Source: UBA4427 sp046351135
GTDB taxonomy: Bacteria > Myxococcota_A > UBA9160 > UBA4427
DNA length: 64,000 bases
NCBI GenBank assembly: GCA_046351135.1
Contig: JAXLZA010000019.1
Location: forward strand, 26,151-90,150
Direction: 5' to 3'
Below, piece by piece: positions 27,392-36,249 of the stretch (positions within the stretch are counted from its first letter, which is position 1; each line of letters starts with the position of its first letter). A model generated the notes under the pieces. That model was not told the DNA's origin. It did not search any database and saw only the letters and a program-made list of their open reading frames with translations. Both the position numbers and the translations under genes were made by a program.

Positions 27392-28867
27392 TCAGTCGAG
27401 TCGGTCTCCGCTCGCATCGAAGTGCACGCTCCACCCGATTGGATCGCTCGCCTTCATCACCTCGACGTCGCCCAACGCCTCGAGCCGCGCCCAGGCCCGC
27501 GCGCCGTCGTCGAGCAGGCAGGCCGCGATCGCGTGGCTCGCTTCCCGGCGGCGGTCGTGGGGGATCACGTAGGCCTCGATCCGACCGCGACCGCGCGGTG
27601 CGGTCTCGAGGCAGCGGCGCGGGCCGGGGTCGGAGAAGGGGCCCGATAGGCCGCGGAATCCCTCCGGATGCGGGCGCCCCGAGTAGGCGACGACGCAGAA
27701 GCGCGTCGCGAGGCCGCCGTTGGCGCTGCAGACGGCCAGCGACTCGGGCTCGGTGCGCACGCGTTCGACGACGTTCGCCATCATGTGGGTCGCGTAGTTG
27801 TTCCAGGGGCCGCCCGCGAAGCGCATGCCGCCGGTCAACGTGATCTCGCGGTCGGGCTCGAGGCCGAGGGCGCGCGCCTGGGTCTGGACCGCGAAGGGGA
27901 AGCAGGCGTAGAGATCGACGAGCGCAGCCTCGCGCACGGGCCGCCCGATCATCGCCTCGAGCTGGCGCGCGGCGATCGCGAGCGCGCGGCTCTCGTGAAG
28001 ATGCCAGCGCTCGGAGACGAAGGGCTCGTGGGCGACGGCGCCGGCCCAGGGAAAGACCCAGCGCGCGGGATCGATCCCGAGCGAGCGCGCGACGCCGACC
28101 GAGCAGACGAGGATCGCCGCGGCCTGGTCGACGAACTGGTTCGAGTTCATGAGCTTCGTGTACGGGAAGCCCACGTAGCGATTCGATGCGCTCGCTTCGC
28201 GGATCTCCTCCGCGGAGTGGCCCTGGCGATCGTCGGCGTAGGGGTTCGCGGCGGCGACGTGGCTCATGCCCGACCAGAGGCGGCTGACCGCGTCGAGATG
28301 CTCGTCGCGGGTGCGGCCGAGGGCGGCGCCGAGGGCGGTGTCCATGAGGGGATACATCTGGATCGGCTCGGCGATCCCGAGCGCCATCTCGTGGGGATGG
28401 CCGATCCACTGGCCGAGATCGTCGCCGAAGGCGAGATCCGGATCGGGCTCACCGGCGTCGAGCCGATCGTCGTCGCGGGCGGGCGAGCCGACGTCCGATT
28501 GGAGGCGCCCGGTGCGCAGGGCCGAGCCGAGCTCGCCGCCGGCGAGGAGCGCGGCCTCGAGACGGCCCTGGGCGATCTCGTTCGCGGCGTGGGCGAGGAC
28601 GATCTGGCTCGTGTGGCCACCGTGGTTCGCCTGGAGCGTCTTCGCGCCCGCGTAGCCGAGGCGCAGCGCGACGCGGCGCGGGGCGTTGCGGTAGCGCTGG
28701 GTCCCGATCTTCGTGAGGGCGACGAGCCCGACCGGCAGCGTGCGACCCCCGGCGTCCGCGAGGGCGCGCCGCGCCGCGATCTCGATCAGATCGACGGGCT
28801 CGGCCGCCCCCTCCGCCCCGTTGACCTGCCCCACGCCCACGATCACCGGCGTCCGATCGTCGATCAT
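27392..28867 (-). CDS. Thiolase-like protein (acetyl-CoA acetyltransferase family) lacking the nucleophilic Cys
   Basis: A 491-residue thiolase-fold protein. VIVGVGQVNG starts the N-terminal domain. The segment where thiolases carry the nucleophilic Cys reads ANHGGHTSQIVLAHAANEI, with no Cys, as in the SCP2/TLP-type proteins common in actinobacteria and deltaproteobacteria. The family motif VDLYACFPFAVQ and the late block ANGGLATRFCVVAYSGRP are present. It may bind acyl-CoA without Claisen cleavage, or work with a partner. ATG 28867 is chosen over an upstream GC-rich extension. It is the last gene of the minus-strand CoA operon. Confidence 0.82.
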   Translation of the reverse strand: MIDDRTPVIVGVGQVNGAEGAAEPVDLIEIAARRALADAGGRTLPVGLVALTKIGTQRYRNAPRRVALRLGYAGAKTLQANHGGHTSQIVLAHAANEIAQGRLEAALLAGGELGSALRTGRLQSDVGSPARDDDRLDAGEPDPDLAFGDDLGQWIGHPHEMALGIAEPIQMYPLMDTALGAALGRTRDEHLDAVSRLWSGMSHVAAANPYADDRQGHSAEEIREASASNRYVGFPYTKLMNSNQFVDQAAAILVCSVGVARSLGIDPARWVFPWAGAVAHEPFVSERWHLHESRALAIAARQLEAMIGRPVREAALVDLYACFPFAVQTQARALGLEPDREITLTGGMRFAGGPWNNYATHMMANVVERVRTEPESLAVCSANGGLATRFCVVAYSGRPHPEGFRGLSGPFSDPGPRRCLETAPRGRGRIEAYVIPHDRRREASHAIAACLLDDGARAWARLEALGDVEVMKASDPIGWSVHFDASGDRLD

Positions 28868-28932
28868 GCCCGTCTCCCTCTGGATCCCTCCGGATCCCTG
28901 CGGCCCCGTCCGCTCAGCCGTCCGCTCAGCCC

Positions 28933-30777
28933 TCAGCCCTCTGCCGACGGCAGCCCCAGTCGCGCGAGCGTCGCCGGCGTCGACGGCACATAACACCGCG
29001 CCGCCGCGTCGAGCACGAAGAGCGGATCGGTGACGCGCGCGGGGTCGTAGCCCTGCCTCTCGAGGTCCGCGAGGCCGAGCTTGTAGGTGTCCGTCAGGAC
29101 GGCGCGGCCGTCGCCCAAGCGGACGAAGAGCGGCCAGGCGAACGCGGGCAGCTCGCCGGCGAGGTGGGCACAGAGCGCGGCGCCGTCGAAGCTCCGCCCC
29201 GCCTCGAGAGCAACGAGCGCCATGCCCGCGCGGCCTTCGTGACCGGGCACCGGGACCCCATAGACGACCGCGTGGGCGACGGCCTCGAAGCCCTCGATCG
29301 CCTCGGCCACCTGCTGCGTAGAGACGTTCTCGCCCTTCCAGCGGTAGGTGTCGCCGAGGCGGGCGACGAAGAAGTAGTAGCCCTCGCGCTCCCGGAAGAG
29401 GTCGCCCGAGCGATACCAGAGATCGCCCGGCTCGAAGGCGCTCTCGAGGACCTTGGCGCGAGTCGCCTCCGCCGACGAATAGCCCTCGAACTCGCGGCGA
29501 TCGGCGAGGCGCGCGAGGAGCTCGCCGGCTTCACCTTCGGCCGCGCGCACGAGCCGCCCCGCGGCGTCCCGGACCAGCTCCCGCCGCGACGCGTCGACGC
29601 GCGCCAGCGCGAGGCGCCCCGCGAGCTCGGGCGCCGCGCGTCCGACCGACCCGACGACGCCGTCGAGGTTGAAGATCCCGATCACGCCCTCCGACGAGCC
29701 GTAGCTCTCGACGATGCGGACGGGCCCGAAGCGCGCCTCGAACGCGTGGCCGACCCGCGCATCGACGCCCGCGCCGATCATCGCGCGCAGCGGGTTCGGG
29801 CGATCGAGGGGCGAGGGCGGCTGGGCGAGCAGGTAGCGCAGGACCTCGCCCAGATACTGGAACGTCGTCGCGCCGAACGCGTGAACGTCGGCCCAGAAGT
29901 GCGACGCCGAGAAGCGCTCCCGGATCGCGACCGAGGCGCAGACCGAGAGCGCAGCCCCCGTCGCCGAGAGCGCTGCGATGTGGAACATCGGGAGCACGAC
30001 GTACATGCAGTCGCGCTCGTCCATCTCGAGCAGCACGCCCTCGGAGATCGCGCCCGCGAGATAGCGGCGATGGCTGCAGCGCGTCGCTTTCGGCAGCCCC
30101 GTCGTCCCCGACGTGAAGATCGAGAAGAGCGTGTCGTCCGGGGATGGCTTCGTCCGCGACGCTTCCTGCGCTCGCGCCGCGAGCGCCGCCGCGGTCGCGG
30201 ACTCCGGGACACCTTCCCGCGCGAGCAGCCGATCGAGGGCGTCGAGCGGATCGCGAGCGTGGTCGCCATCTTCGGGCGCGCGTCCCTCGCGCGCGTCGAG
30301 CTCGAGCGTGTGGATCGCGAGAGGAGGCCTCGCCGCATCCGCTTGCGCTGTGCCGCGTGCGATTTCCGATGCGATCTCGGGCGTCGTCACGAGCCGAGCG
30401 ACGGGGACCTCGTCGAGGGCGTGGGCGAGGGAGCGGCCGCGCAGCCCGGTGCCGAGGAGCGAGAGGCGGGCGCCCGCCTCGGCGAGGCCGAGGATCAGCG
30501 CGAGGAAGGCGGGGCTCGCGGGGAGCTGGAGGCCGACGGTGTCGCCCGGGCGGAGGCCGGTCGCGCGGGCCCAGAAGGCGACGCGCGCGACGAGGCGATC
30601 GAAGTCGTGATAGGTGAGGACGCGGTCGTCGGTGCGCACGACCGGGCGATCTGCGGCGAGCCGGACGCGCTCCGCCCACCACTCGCCGAGCGTCGCGTCC
30701 GAGACGCGCTCCGCGATCTTCGCGCGCACCGCCGCGAGGCGCGCCTCGCTCTCCGCCCGGGTCGGCCAGGTCGCCAC
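28933..30777 (-). CDS. Acyl-CoA synthetase, FadD6/FATP type (second copy)
   Basis: A 614-residue adenylate-forming ligase related to the one at 21859. The AMP-binding motif IFTSGTTGLPKATRCSHRRY is intact near 222-241. SYGSSEGVIGIF, WYRSGDLFREREGYYFFVA and RLGDTYRWKGENVSTQQVAE follow in order. The GTG start at 30777 is 5 bp after the end of the upstream HAF-repeat gene, implying coupled translation. The acyl substrate is unknown. The thiolase-like gene follows after 65 bp. Confidence 0.88.
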   Translation of the reverse strand: MATWPTRAESEARLAAVRAKIAERVSDATLGEWWAERVRLAADRPVVRTDDRVLTYHDFDRLVARVAFWARATGLRPGDTVGLQLPASPAFLALILGLAEAGARLSLLGTGLRGRSLAHALDEVPVARLVTTPEIASEIARGTAQADAARPPLAIHTLELDAREGRAPEDGDHARDPLDALDRLLAREGVPESATAAALAARAQEASRTKPSPDDTLFSIFTSGTTGLPKATRCSHRRYLAGAISEGVLLEMDERDCMYVVLPMFHIAALSATGAALSVCASVAIRERFSASHFWADVHAFGATTFQYLGEVLRYLLAQPPSPLDRPNPLRAMIGAGVDARVGHAFEARFGPVRIVESYGSSEGVIGIFNLDGVVGSVGRAAPELAGRLALARVDASRRELVRDAAGRLVRAAEGEAGELLARLADRREFEGYSSAEATRAKVLESAFEPGDLWYRSGDLFREREGYYFFVARLGDTYRWKGENVSTQQVAEAIEGFEAVAHAVVYGVPVPGHEGRAGMALVALEAGRSFDGAALCAHLAGELPAFAWPLFVRLGDGRAVLTDTYKLGLADLERQGYDPARVTDPLFVLDAAARCYVPSTPATLARLGLPSAEG

Positions 30778-30782
30778 GTTGC

Positions 30783-31943
30783 TTACCCCCGGCCCGCGCT
30801 TCGTCGCCGCGCACGCCGCGCGAGCTCGAGACAGCCGATCGGGAGCATCAGCGAGATTCCGGGCTCGGGGAGGTAGGCGAGATACATCTGGGGCTGACCG
30901 AACCGGTAGCCCTCGCCGACGATCGAGAGGCCGTCGTCCGAGACGGCGATGGCGGACTCGAGATACCAACCGGTCACGTCGGCGCCGAGGCCGGCGAGGA
31001 CGTCGACCAGGGGGCGCATGCCCTGACCGGGACGCCAGAGGAAGGCAGCGCGATCGTAGAACGGGGCCGTGCCCCAGCCGACGATGACGGCGCCGTCGGC
31101 CGAGACGTCGTTGGCCGTGCTCGAGAATCCGCCCGTCGGCAGATCGCCGAGTCCGACCATGCCCGTCGCGCTCGTCCAGCGAAAGGCCTCGTATCCGTCG
31201 GACGAGTTGCCGATGCCGACGACGACGGATCCGTTCGGGGAGGCGGCCGTCGCCTCGCTCCAGAAGATCCCGCCCGCGAGATCGCCGAGGCCGACCATCC
31301 CGGACGCGGCGGTCCAGCGGAAGGCCTCCTCGCCGAACGGCGAGCGGCTGCGACCGACGACGGCGGACCCATCGGCGGAGACGTCGATCGCGACGCTGTA
31401 CGGGTAGCTTCCGCCCGGAATGAATCCGAGACCGACCATCCCGCCCGCGGCGGTCCAGCGCCAGGCCTGCGAACGGTTGAAGGCGAAGCTGGTGCCCACG
31501 ACGACGGAGCCATCCGCCGAGACGCCGAACCCGTCGCTGTCGGGATGGCTCGGATCGAGTCCGCCGAGGGCGACCACGCCCGTCCGGGCTTCCCAGCGAA
31601 ACGCCTGGCTGGGCCCGCCGGTCCCGCCGTAGCCCACGACGACGCGGCCGTCCGCGGAGACGGCGTTGGCTCCGCTCGAGCGCGGCTCCCCCGGAAGGCC
31701 CCCGAGCGCGGCGAAGCCCTGACCGAGCTCCCAGCGAAACGCCTCGGCACCCAGGAAGGATGAACCCCGCCCGACGATCACCGTCCCGTTGGCCGAGACG
31801 TCGCTCGGAGACACGAAGTTGAGCGAGCTCGGCGCGAACTGGGTGAAGCCCAGGATCGAGGCGGGGCGCGCCGCCGCCGACGCGCCGACGAAGATGGAGA
31901 GGAGGACCGGGACGACGCAGGTCGCACGCCCGATCCCCTTCAT
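30783..31943 (-). CDS. HAF-repeat secreted protein with PEP-CTERM sorting signal
   Basis: A 386-residue exported protein. Residues 1-25 are a signal peptide (ATCVVPVLLSIFVGASAA). About seven repeats of around 45 residues follow, each with a core like AFRWT-x(4)-GMVGLGDL and VSADGSVVVG, the HAF repeat, probably a beta-propeller-like array. The C-terminus from residue 359 is PEPGISLMLPIGC followed by basic residues: a PEP-CTERM anchor for exosortase processing. Its ATG overlaps the CaiB stop (TGATG) and its stop lies 5 bp before the ligase start, so it is embedded in a CoA-metabolism operon, which is unusual for a secreted protein. Confidence 0.85.
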   Translation of the reverse strand: MKGIGRATCVVPVLLSIFVGASAAARPASILGFTQFAPSSLNFVSPSDVSANGTVIVGRGSSFLGAEAFRWELGQGFAALGGLPGEPRSSGANAVSADGRVVVGYGGTGGPSQAFRWEARTGVVALGGLDPSHPDSDGFGVSADGSVVVGTSFAFNRSQAWRWTAAGGMVGLGFIPGGSYPYSVAIDVSADGSAVVGRSRSPFGEEAFRWTAASGMVGLGDLAGGIFWSEATAASPNGSVVVGIGNSSDGYEAFRWTSATGMVGLGDLPTGGFSSTANDVSADGAVIVGWGTAPFYDRAAFLWRPGQGMRPLVDVLAGLGADVTGWYLESAIAVSDDGLSIVGEGYRFGQPQMYLAYLPEPGISLMLPIGCLELARRARRRSAGRG

Positions 31944-33181
31944 CAGCGGATCACGCCTTCCGCGCGCAGCCCGTCGATCTCGCTCGGCGCGAGGCCGAGA
32001 TCCGCGCGCAGGATCTCCGTCGTGTGCTCCCCGATGAGCGGCCACTTCGTCGCCGGGCCCTCCGGGCTCGCCGAGAACTTGATCGGATTGCCGTGGACGC
32101 GCACGACACCGGTCGGCGTCGCGGCCGGGATCTCGACGATCATCTCGTGGGCGCGGACGTGGGGATCGGCGAGCAGATCGTCGCCCTCGTAGCTCGGGCC
32201 GGCGACGACGCCGGCCTCGGCGAGCAGGCGGCTCGCCTCGAGCTTCGTCTTGTCCCGCGCCCAGCCCTCGACCGCCGGACGGACCACCGGCTCGACCAGC
32301 GCGCTCCACTGCTCGCGGGTCGCGAAGCGCGGATCCGTCTTCCACTCCGGATGCCCGATCGTCTCGGCCAGGCGCTCGAACTGATGGACGCGGCCGACCT
32401 GCAGCACGAAGAGGCCGTCCTTTGCGGCGAAGGACTCGAGGATGCCGGGCCAGGCGGCGATGCTGTTGTCGTGGACACCGATCGACGGGTTGAAGGCGAC
32501 CATGTCCATGATCGAGATGATCGCGTCGAGCATCGCGACATCGACCTTCTGGCCCTTGCCCGTCTGGTCGCGGCCGCGCAGCGCGGTGAGCAGGCCGATC
32601 GTCGCGAAGAGACCGGTCCCGATGTCGCCGATCGCCCCGCCGACGCCGATGTTGGGCCGGCCCGAGCTCCCGGGGCGGAACGAGTAGAAGCCGCCCATCG
32701 CCTCGGCGACGCAGGCGTAGGCGGGCCAGTTGCCGTAGGGCGTCGGGCGCAGGCTGCCGAAGCCCGAGGCCGACACGTAGACGAGTCGAGGATGGAGCTT
32801 CGCGAGGGTCTCGTAGCCGAGGCCCAGGCGCTCCATCGTCCCCGGCTTGAAGTTCTCGACGACGACGTCGTATTTCGGGACGAGCTTGCGGACGAGCTCC
32901 GCGCCCTTCGGATGCTTGAGGTCGATCCCGATGCTGCGCTTCGAGAGGTTGTTGCGCAGGACGGTCGCGCCCGGCGTCGAGCCGTCGACGTCGCGGATGT
33001 TGGGCAGGCCGGTGCGCCCGGACTCGCCCTCCTTCGGCGACTCGACCTTGACGACGTCGGCGCCCATCCGCGCGAGCAGCTGGGTCGCGAACGGCATCGC
33101 CTGCATCTGCTCGACGGCGAGGATGCGCAGGCCTTCGAGGGGGAGGGGCTGGGGGGCGGAGGGACGGAGGGAATCGGACAT
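31943..33181 (-). CDS. CaiB/BaiF-type CoA-transferase
   Basis: Class III CoA-transferase of 412 residues, moving CoA between carboxylic acids; many act as racemases or transferases in steroid and bile-acid metabolism. The N-terminus LEGLRILAVEQMQAMPFATQ, GADVVKVESPKEGESGR, DLKHPKGAELVRKLVPKYDV and ENFKPGTMERLGLGYE are the family blocks. The expected catalytic Asp region lies near GVGGAIGDIGTGLFA. First gene of the minus-strand operon that continues with HAF, ligase and thiolase genes. ATG 33181 is preceded by GGAGTCCC-type weak Shine-Dalgarno sequence. Confidence 0.9.
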   Translation of the reverse strand: MSDSLRPSAPQPLPLEGLRILAVEQMQAMPFATQLLARMGADVVKVESPKEGESGRTGLPNIRDVDGSTPGATVLRNNLSKRSIGIDLKHPKGAELVRKLVPKYDVVVENFKPGTMERLGLGYETLAKLHPRLVYVSASGFGSLRPTPYGNWPAYACVAEAMGGFYSFRPGSSGRPNIGVGGAIGDIGTGLFATIGLLTALRGRDQTGKGQKVDVAMLDAIISIMDMVAFNPSIGVHDNSIAAWPGILESFAAKDGLFVLQVGRVHQFERLAETIGHPEWKTDPRFATREQWSALVEPVVRPAVEGWARDKTKLEASRLLAEAGVVAGPSYEGDDLLADPHVRAHEMIVEIPAATPTGVVRVHGNPIKFSASPEGPATKWPLIGEHTTEILRADLGLAPSEIDGLRAEGVIR

Positions 33182-33293
33182 CGAGCAGGGACTCCTGGGA
33201 CGGGGAACGGGGGCGAGGGCGGACCGGCAGCGAGGATCCGCCCGGCGGAGGCTAGCAGGGCGCGCGCGGAGAGGGACTGCAGGACGCTCGACT

Positions 33294-34457
33294 TCAGGGG
33301 CGGGAGCCGGCCCGTCCCCCGAGTGCGCGCAGGCGGAGCCCGGTCTGCGGCAGCAGGCGCTTGTGCAACGCCTCCGCGAAGTAGTCGGCCTCGAGGGAGC
33401 CGACGAAGTCGTCCGGCCATTTCCGCCGGTCCTGCCAGGAATGGGGCGTCGCTTCGAGCCGGAGCGTCCGGTAGGACGAGAACAGGAAATGGAAGAACTC
33501 GTGCTGGAGCCATTGCGAGAGCGCCACCTCGCGCTCGGCCGCGCTCAGGAGGTGGCGGCCGTTCTGGTGGGCCGTGCGCAGGAGCTTGAGGTCCTCGCTG
33601 ACGAAGCACGGCGAGTCGCCCGGCGCCGGGCCGCGCCGCATTCCGCCCGTCACGAAGCGCTCGCTCGAGAAGGCGGCCGCCTTCGGCACATGCGACGGAT
33701 AGACGAGATGCCACCCGTCGGTCGCGGCGACCGTTCGCTTGGGCAGCGCAGCGTGGACCCGCTCGCTCTCGGCGCGTGAGAGCACGACGGCGCCGCGGCG
33801 CAGCCCGAGGCGCACGGTGTGCTCGGGCAGGCGGACGAAGGTCCGCTCGATGCGGGCGCGTCCCTGTGTGATCGCCAGGAGGTATTCGTCGAAGAGCCAG
33901 TACGCCTCCTCGAAGATCGCCTCGGTCCGCGGGCCGGCGAGCGCCGGGTCGAGCGTGCTCGTGGTCGAGCGGCCTTCGCCTCGCTCCAACGCACCGAGCG
34001 TGGTCGGCTCCGGCGCGGTGGACCGACCGATCAGGACGACCGTCATCTGGACCTTCGTTTCGGGGAGAGGGGGGCGGGCGCTCTTCAGTCGCCAGGCGAC
34101 GCAATCCGAGAGCATGCGAAGCGCCGAGTAGGCGGCCGGCGTCCCGAAGTCCGCCGTCGAAAGCAGGGCGGCCGATTCCCGCTGCAGCTTCTTCCAGGCC
34201 GGATCGCCCGGCGGAACGGCGGACCACAGCGCCTCGAGCCGCGCCTGGGCCGCCGCATAATCCCGCTCGCGATAGGCGGCGGCCGCTGCGAAGTAGGTGT
34301 CGATCGCCCGCCGGTAGAGCGGCGGGAACTGCGCGAGGCCGAGCGGCGCGAGCAGGGCGCGGGAGGCCGGCGCCGGCTCCTGGGCGCGGGCCGGGCCGCA
34401 GACCAGCAGGAACGAGGCGCAGAGGATGCCGAGAATCGCTCGCCCTCGTCTCCTCAT
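33294..34457 (-). CDS. Secreted putative zinc metalloprotease (HExxH), family not recognised
   Basis: A 387-residue exported protein with a signal peptide (MRRRGRAILGILCASFLLV, cleavage after ARA or so). A helical region (about 40-120) rich in Ala/Arg follows. Near residues 312-320 is WLQHEFFHFLF, which contains HEFFH, an HExxH zinc motif; SLEADYFAEAL some 36 residues later offers a Glu third ligand. No known peptidase family was identified, so activity is inferred from the motif only. GTG 34472 is an alternative start; ATG 34457 gives a cleaner signal peptide. Confidence 0.6.
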   Translation of the reverse strand: MRRRGRAILGILCASFLLVCGPARAQEPAPASRALLAPLGLAQFPPLYRRAIDTYFAAAAAYRERDYAAAQARLEALWSAVPPGDPAWKKLQRESAALLSTADFGTPAAYSALRMLSDCVAWRLKSARPPLPETKVQMTVVLIGRSTAPEPTTLGALERGEGRSTTSTLDPALAGPRTEAIFEEAYWLFDEYLLAITQGRARIERTFVRLPEHTVRLGLRRGAVVLSRAESERVHAALPKRTVAATDGWHLVYPSHVPKAAAFSSERFVTGGMRRGPAPGDSPCFVSEDLKLLRTAHQNGRHLLSAAEREVALSQWLQHEFFHFLFSSYRTLRLEATPHSWQDRRKWPDDFVGSLEADYFAEALHKRLLPQTGLRLRALGGRAGSRP

Positions 34458-34758
34458 CGGCGCCCCGATCACCGGCTCGCTCCTCGGTTCGACGCGCCCG
34501 GACGCCGCGGTCGTCCGCGGCGATCCCGATCGCGGTCAGGGCCGCTCGCGCGGATGGTCGGGGCATTCCGCGAAGCCGTCGAGCCTTCGTTGAATCCGTG
34601 CCGAGCCAGCCCGGACACCCCGTCGATCCCGCGCCGCCCCCGCGTCCAGCCCGCGTCGAGCTCGCGCTGAACCAGGCCGAGCCCGTGCCGAACCGACACC
34701 AGACCGGGCTGCGCAGGGGCGGCCGAGAAGGCGGGGTCGACTCCGCCGGCGGCACGTT
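34458..34758. promoter_or_regulatory. Divergent intergenic region with an 8-bp palindrome
   Basis: This 301-bp gap separates the metalloprotease gene from the thioredoxin/UGSC operon. CGCCGCGG (34503-34510) and CCGCGGCG (34515-34522) form a perfect hairpin or operator-like dyad with a TCGT centre. It lies about 46 bp upstream of the metalloprotease start. No clear promoter boxes and no gene were seen. Confidence 0.35.
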
Positions 34759-36249
34759 ATGCTCTCCGCCATGTCCCGCGCTTCGACCGCCCCGACGCTC
34801 CCCGCCGTCGGATCGCTCCCCTCCGGCCTCGTCGCCTTCGTGAAGCGCGACTGCCCGACCTGCGTGCTCGTCGCGCCGGTCCTCGCCGAGCTCGCTCGGC
34901 ACGCCTCGCTCACCGTCTATACCCAGGACGATCCCGCGTTCCCGCCCGGGCTCCCGGACGAGGCCGCGCTCGTCGACGACAGCACCCTCGACGTCTCGTG
35001 GCACCACGCGATCGAGGCCGTCCCGACGCTGCTCCGCGTCGAGGACGGTCGGGAGGTCGCGCGCGCGGTCGGCTGGCATCGAGGCGATTGGGAGTCGCTC
35101 GTCGGTCGAGCGGGGCTCGGCGCCGGGCTCCCCGAGTGGCGACCGGGCTGCGGCTCGCTCTCGGTCGATCCGGTCCACGCGCGGGAGCTCGAGCTGCGGC
35201 ACTCGGGCTCGAAGCTGCGCGCCCGGCGCGTCGAGCTCGCGCGCCTCGAGGACGAGGTCGAGGCCTGCTTCGATCGCGGCTGGAGCGACGGGCTCCCGGT
35301 CGTGCCGCCGACGGAGCGGCGCGTGATGGCCATGCTCGCCGGGACGACGCGGGCCCCCGACGAGATCGTCGCCGTCGTGCCGCCGGATCTCGTGCCCTGC
35401 ACCGTCGAGAAGGTCGCGATCAACGCCGTGATGGCGGGCTGCAAGCCCGAGTATCTGCCCGTCGTGCTGACGGCGGTCGAGATGGCGTGCACACCGCAGT
35501 TCAACATCCACGGCGTGCTCGCGACGACGATGTCGGTCGGGCCGGTGCTCGTCGTGAACGGGCCGATCCGGCGCGCGATCGGGATGAACTCGGGCATCAA
35601 TGCCCTGGGCCAGGGCAACCGCGCGAACTCGACGATCGGCCGCGCGCTCCAGCTCGTGATCCGCAACGTCGGCGGCGGGCGCCCGGGCGAGGTCGACCGC
35701 GCGACCCTCGGCAATCCGGGGAAGATGGGCTTCTGCTTCGCCGAGGACGAAGAGGGCTCGCCCTGGACTCCGCTCTCGACGGACTTCGGCTTCGAGGCGG
35801 GGCAGAACGTCGTCACGATCTTCCCGGGCGAAGGCCCGCGGACCCTCGTCGACCAGATCGCGCGCACGCCCGAGGAGCTCGCCTCGACCTTCGCCTATCA
35901 CCTGCGCGCGATGCTCTCGCCGAAGGCGGTCATGGCCTTCGACGCGATCCTCGTCGTCTCGCCGGATCACTCTCGGGTCTTCCGCGCGGCCGGTTGGAGT
36001 CGGGAGCAGCTGCGCCAGCGCCTGATGGAGCTGACGACGATGCCCGGTGAGGACCTCGTCCGCGGCGCCCTCGGCATCGCCGAGGGGCTGCCCGAGTCGG
36101 TGCGCGGGCGGCGGATTCCGAAGTTCCGCGACCGCGGCGTCCACATCGTCCACGCCGGTGGCGGCGCCGGCCTCTTCTCGGCGATCATCCCCGGATGGGC
36201 GGGCGGCGAGCTCGGCAGTCAGACGCTCGCCCGGGAGATCAAAGCATGA
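34759..36249 (+). CDS. Thioredoxin-fold / UGSC-associated domain fusion protein
   Basis: A 496-residue cytoplasmic protein. Residues about 18-130 form a thioredoxin fold with active site CPTC (32-35) in AFVKRDCPTCVLVAPVLAEL, and a cis-Pro-like VPTLLRVEDGREVARAVGW. From about 170 to the end lies a conserved domain of unknown function: GWSDGLPVVPPTERRV, VEKVAINAVMAGCKPEYLPV, NGPIRRAIGMNSG, NATLGNPGKMGFCFAE-like block, HIVHAGGGAGLFS. Stand-alone versions of this second domain occur in other bacteria next to UGSC proteins, as I recall. Its stop overlaps the selenoprotein start (ATGA at 36246-36249), so the two are probably partners, with the thioredoxin arm reducing the U-G-S-C centre. ATG 34771 is a second possible start. 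Confidence 0.8.
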   Translation: MLSAMSRASTAPTLPAVGSLPSGLVAFVKRDCPTCVLVAPVLAELARHASLTVYTQDDPAFPPGLPDEAALVDDSTLDVSWHHAIEAVPTLLRVEDGREVARAVGWHRGDWESLVGRAGLGAGLPEWRPGCGSLSVDPVHARELELRHSGSKLRARRVELARLEDEVEACFDRGWSDGLPVVPPTERRVMAMLAGTTRAPDEIVAVVPPDLVPCTVEKVAINAVMAGCKPEYLPVVLTAVEMACTPQFNIHGVLATTMSVGPVLVVNGPIRRAIGMNSGINALGQGNRANSTIGRALQLVIRNVGGGRPGEVDRATLGNPGKMGFCFAEDEEGSPWTPLSTDFGFEAGQNVVTIFPGEGPRTLVDQIARTPEELASTFAYHLRAMLSPKAVMAFDAILVVSPDHSRVFRAAGWSREQLRQRLMELTTMPGEDLVRGALGIAEGLPESVRGRRIPKFRDRGVHIVHAGGGAGLFSAIIPGWAGGELGSQTLAREIKA

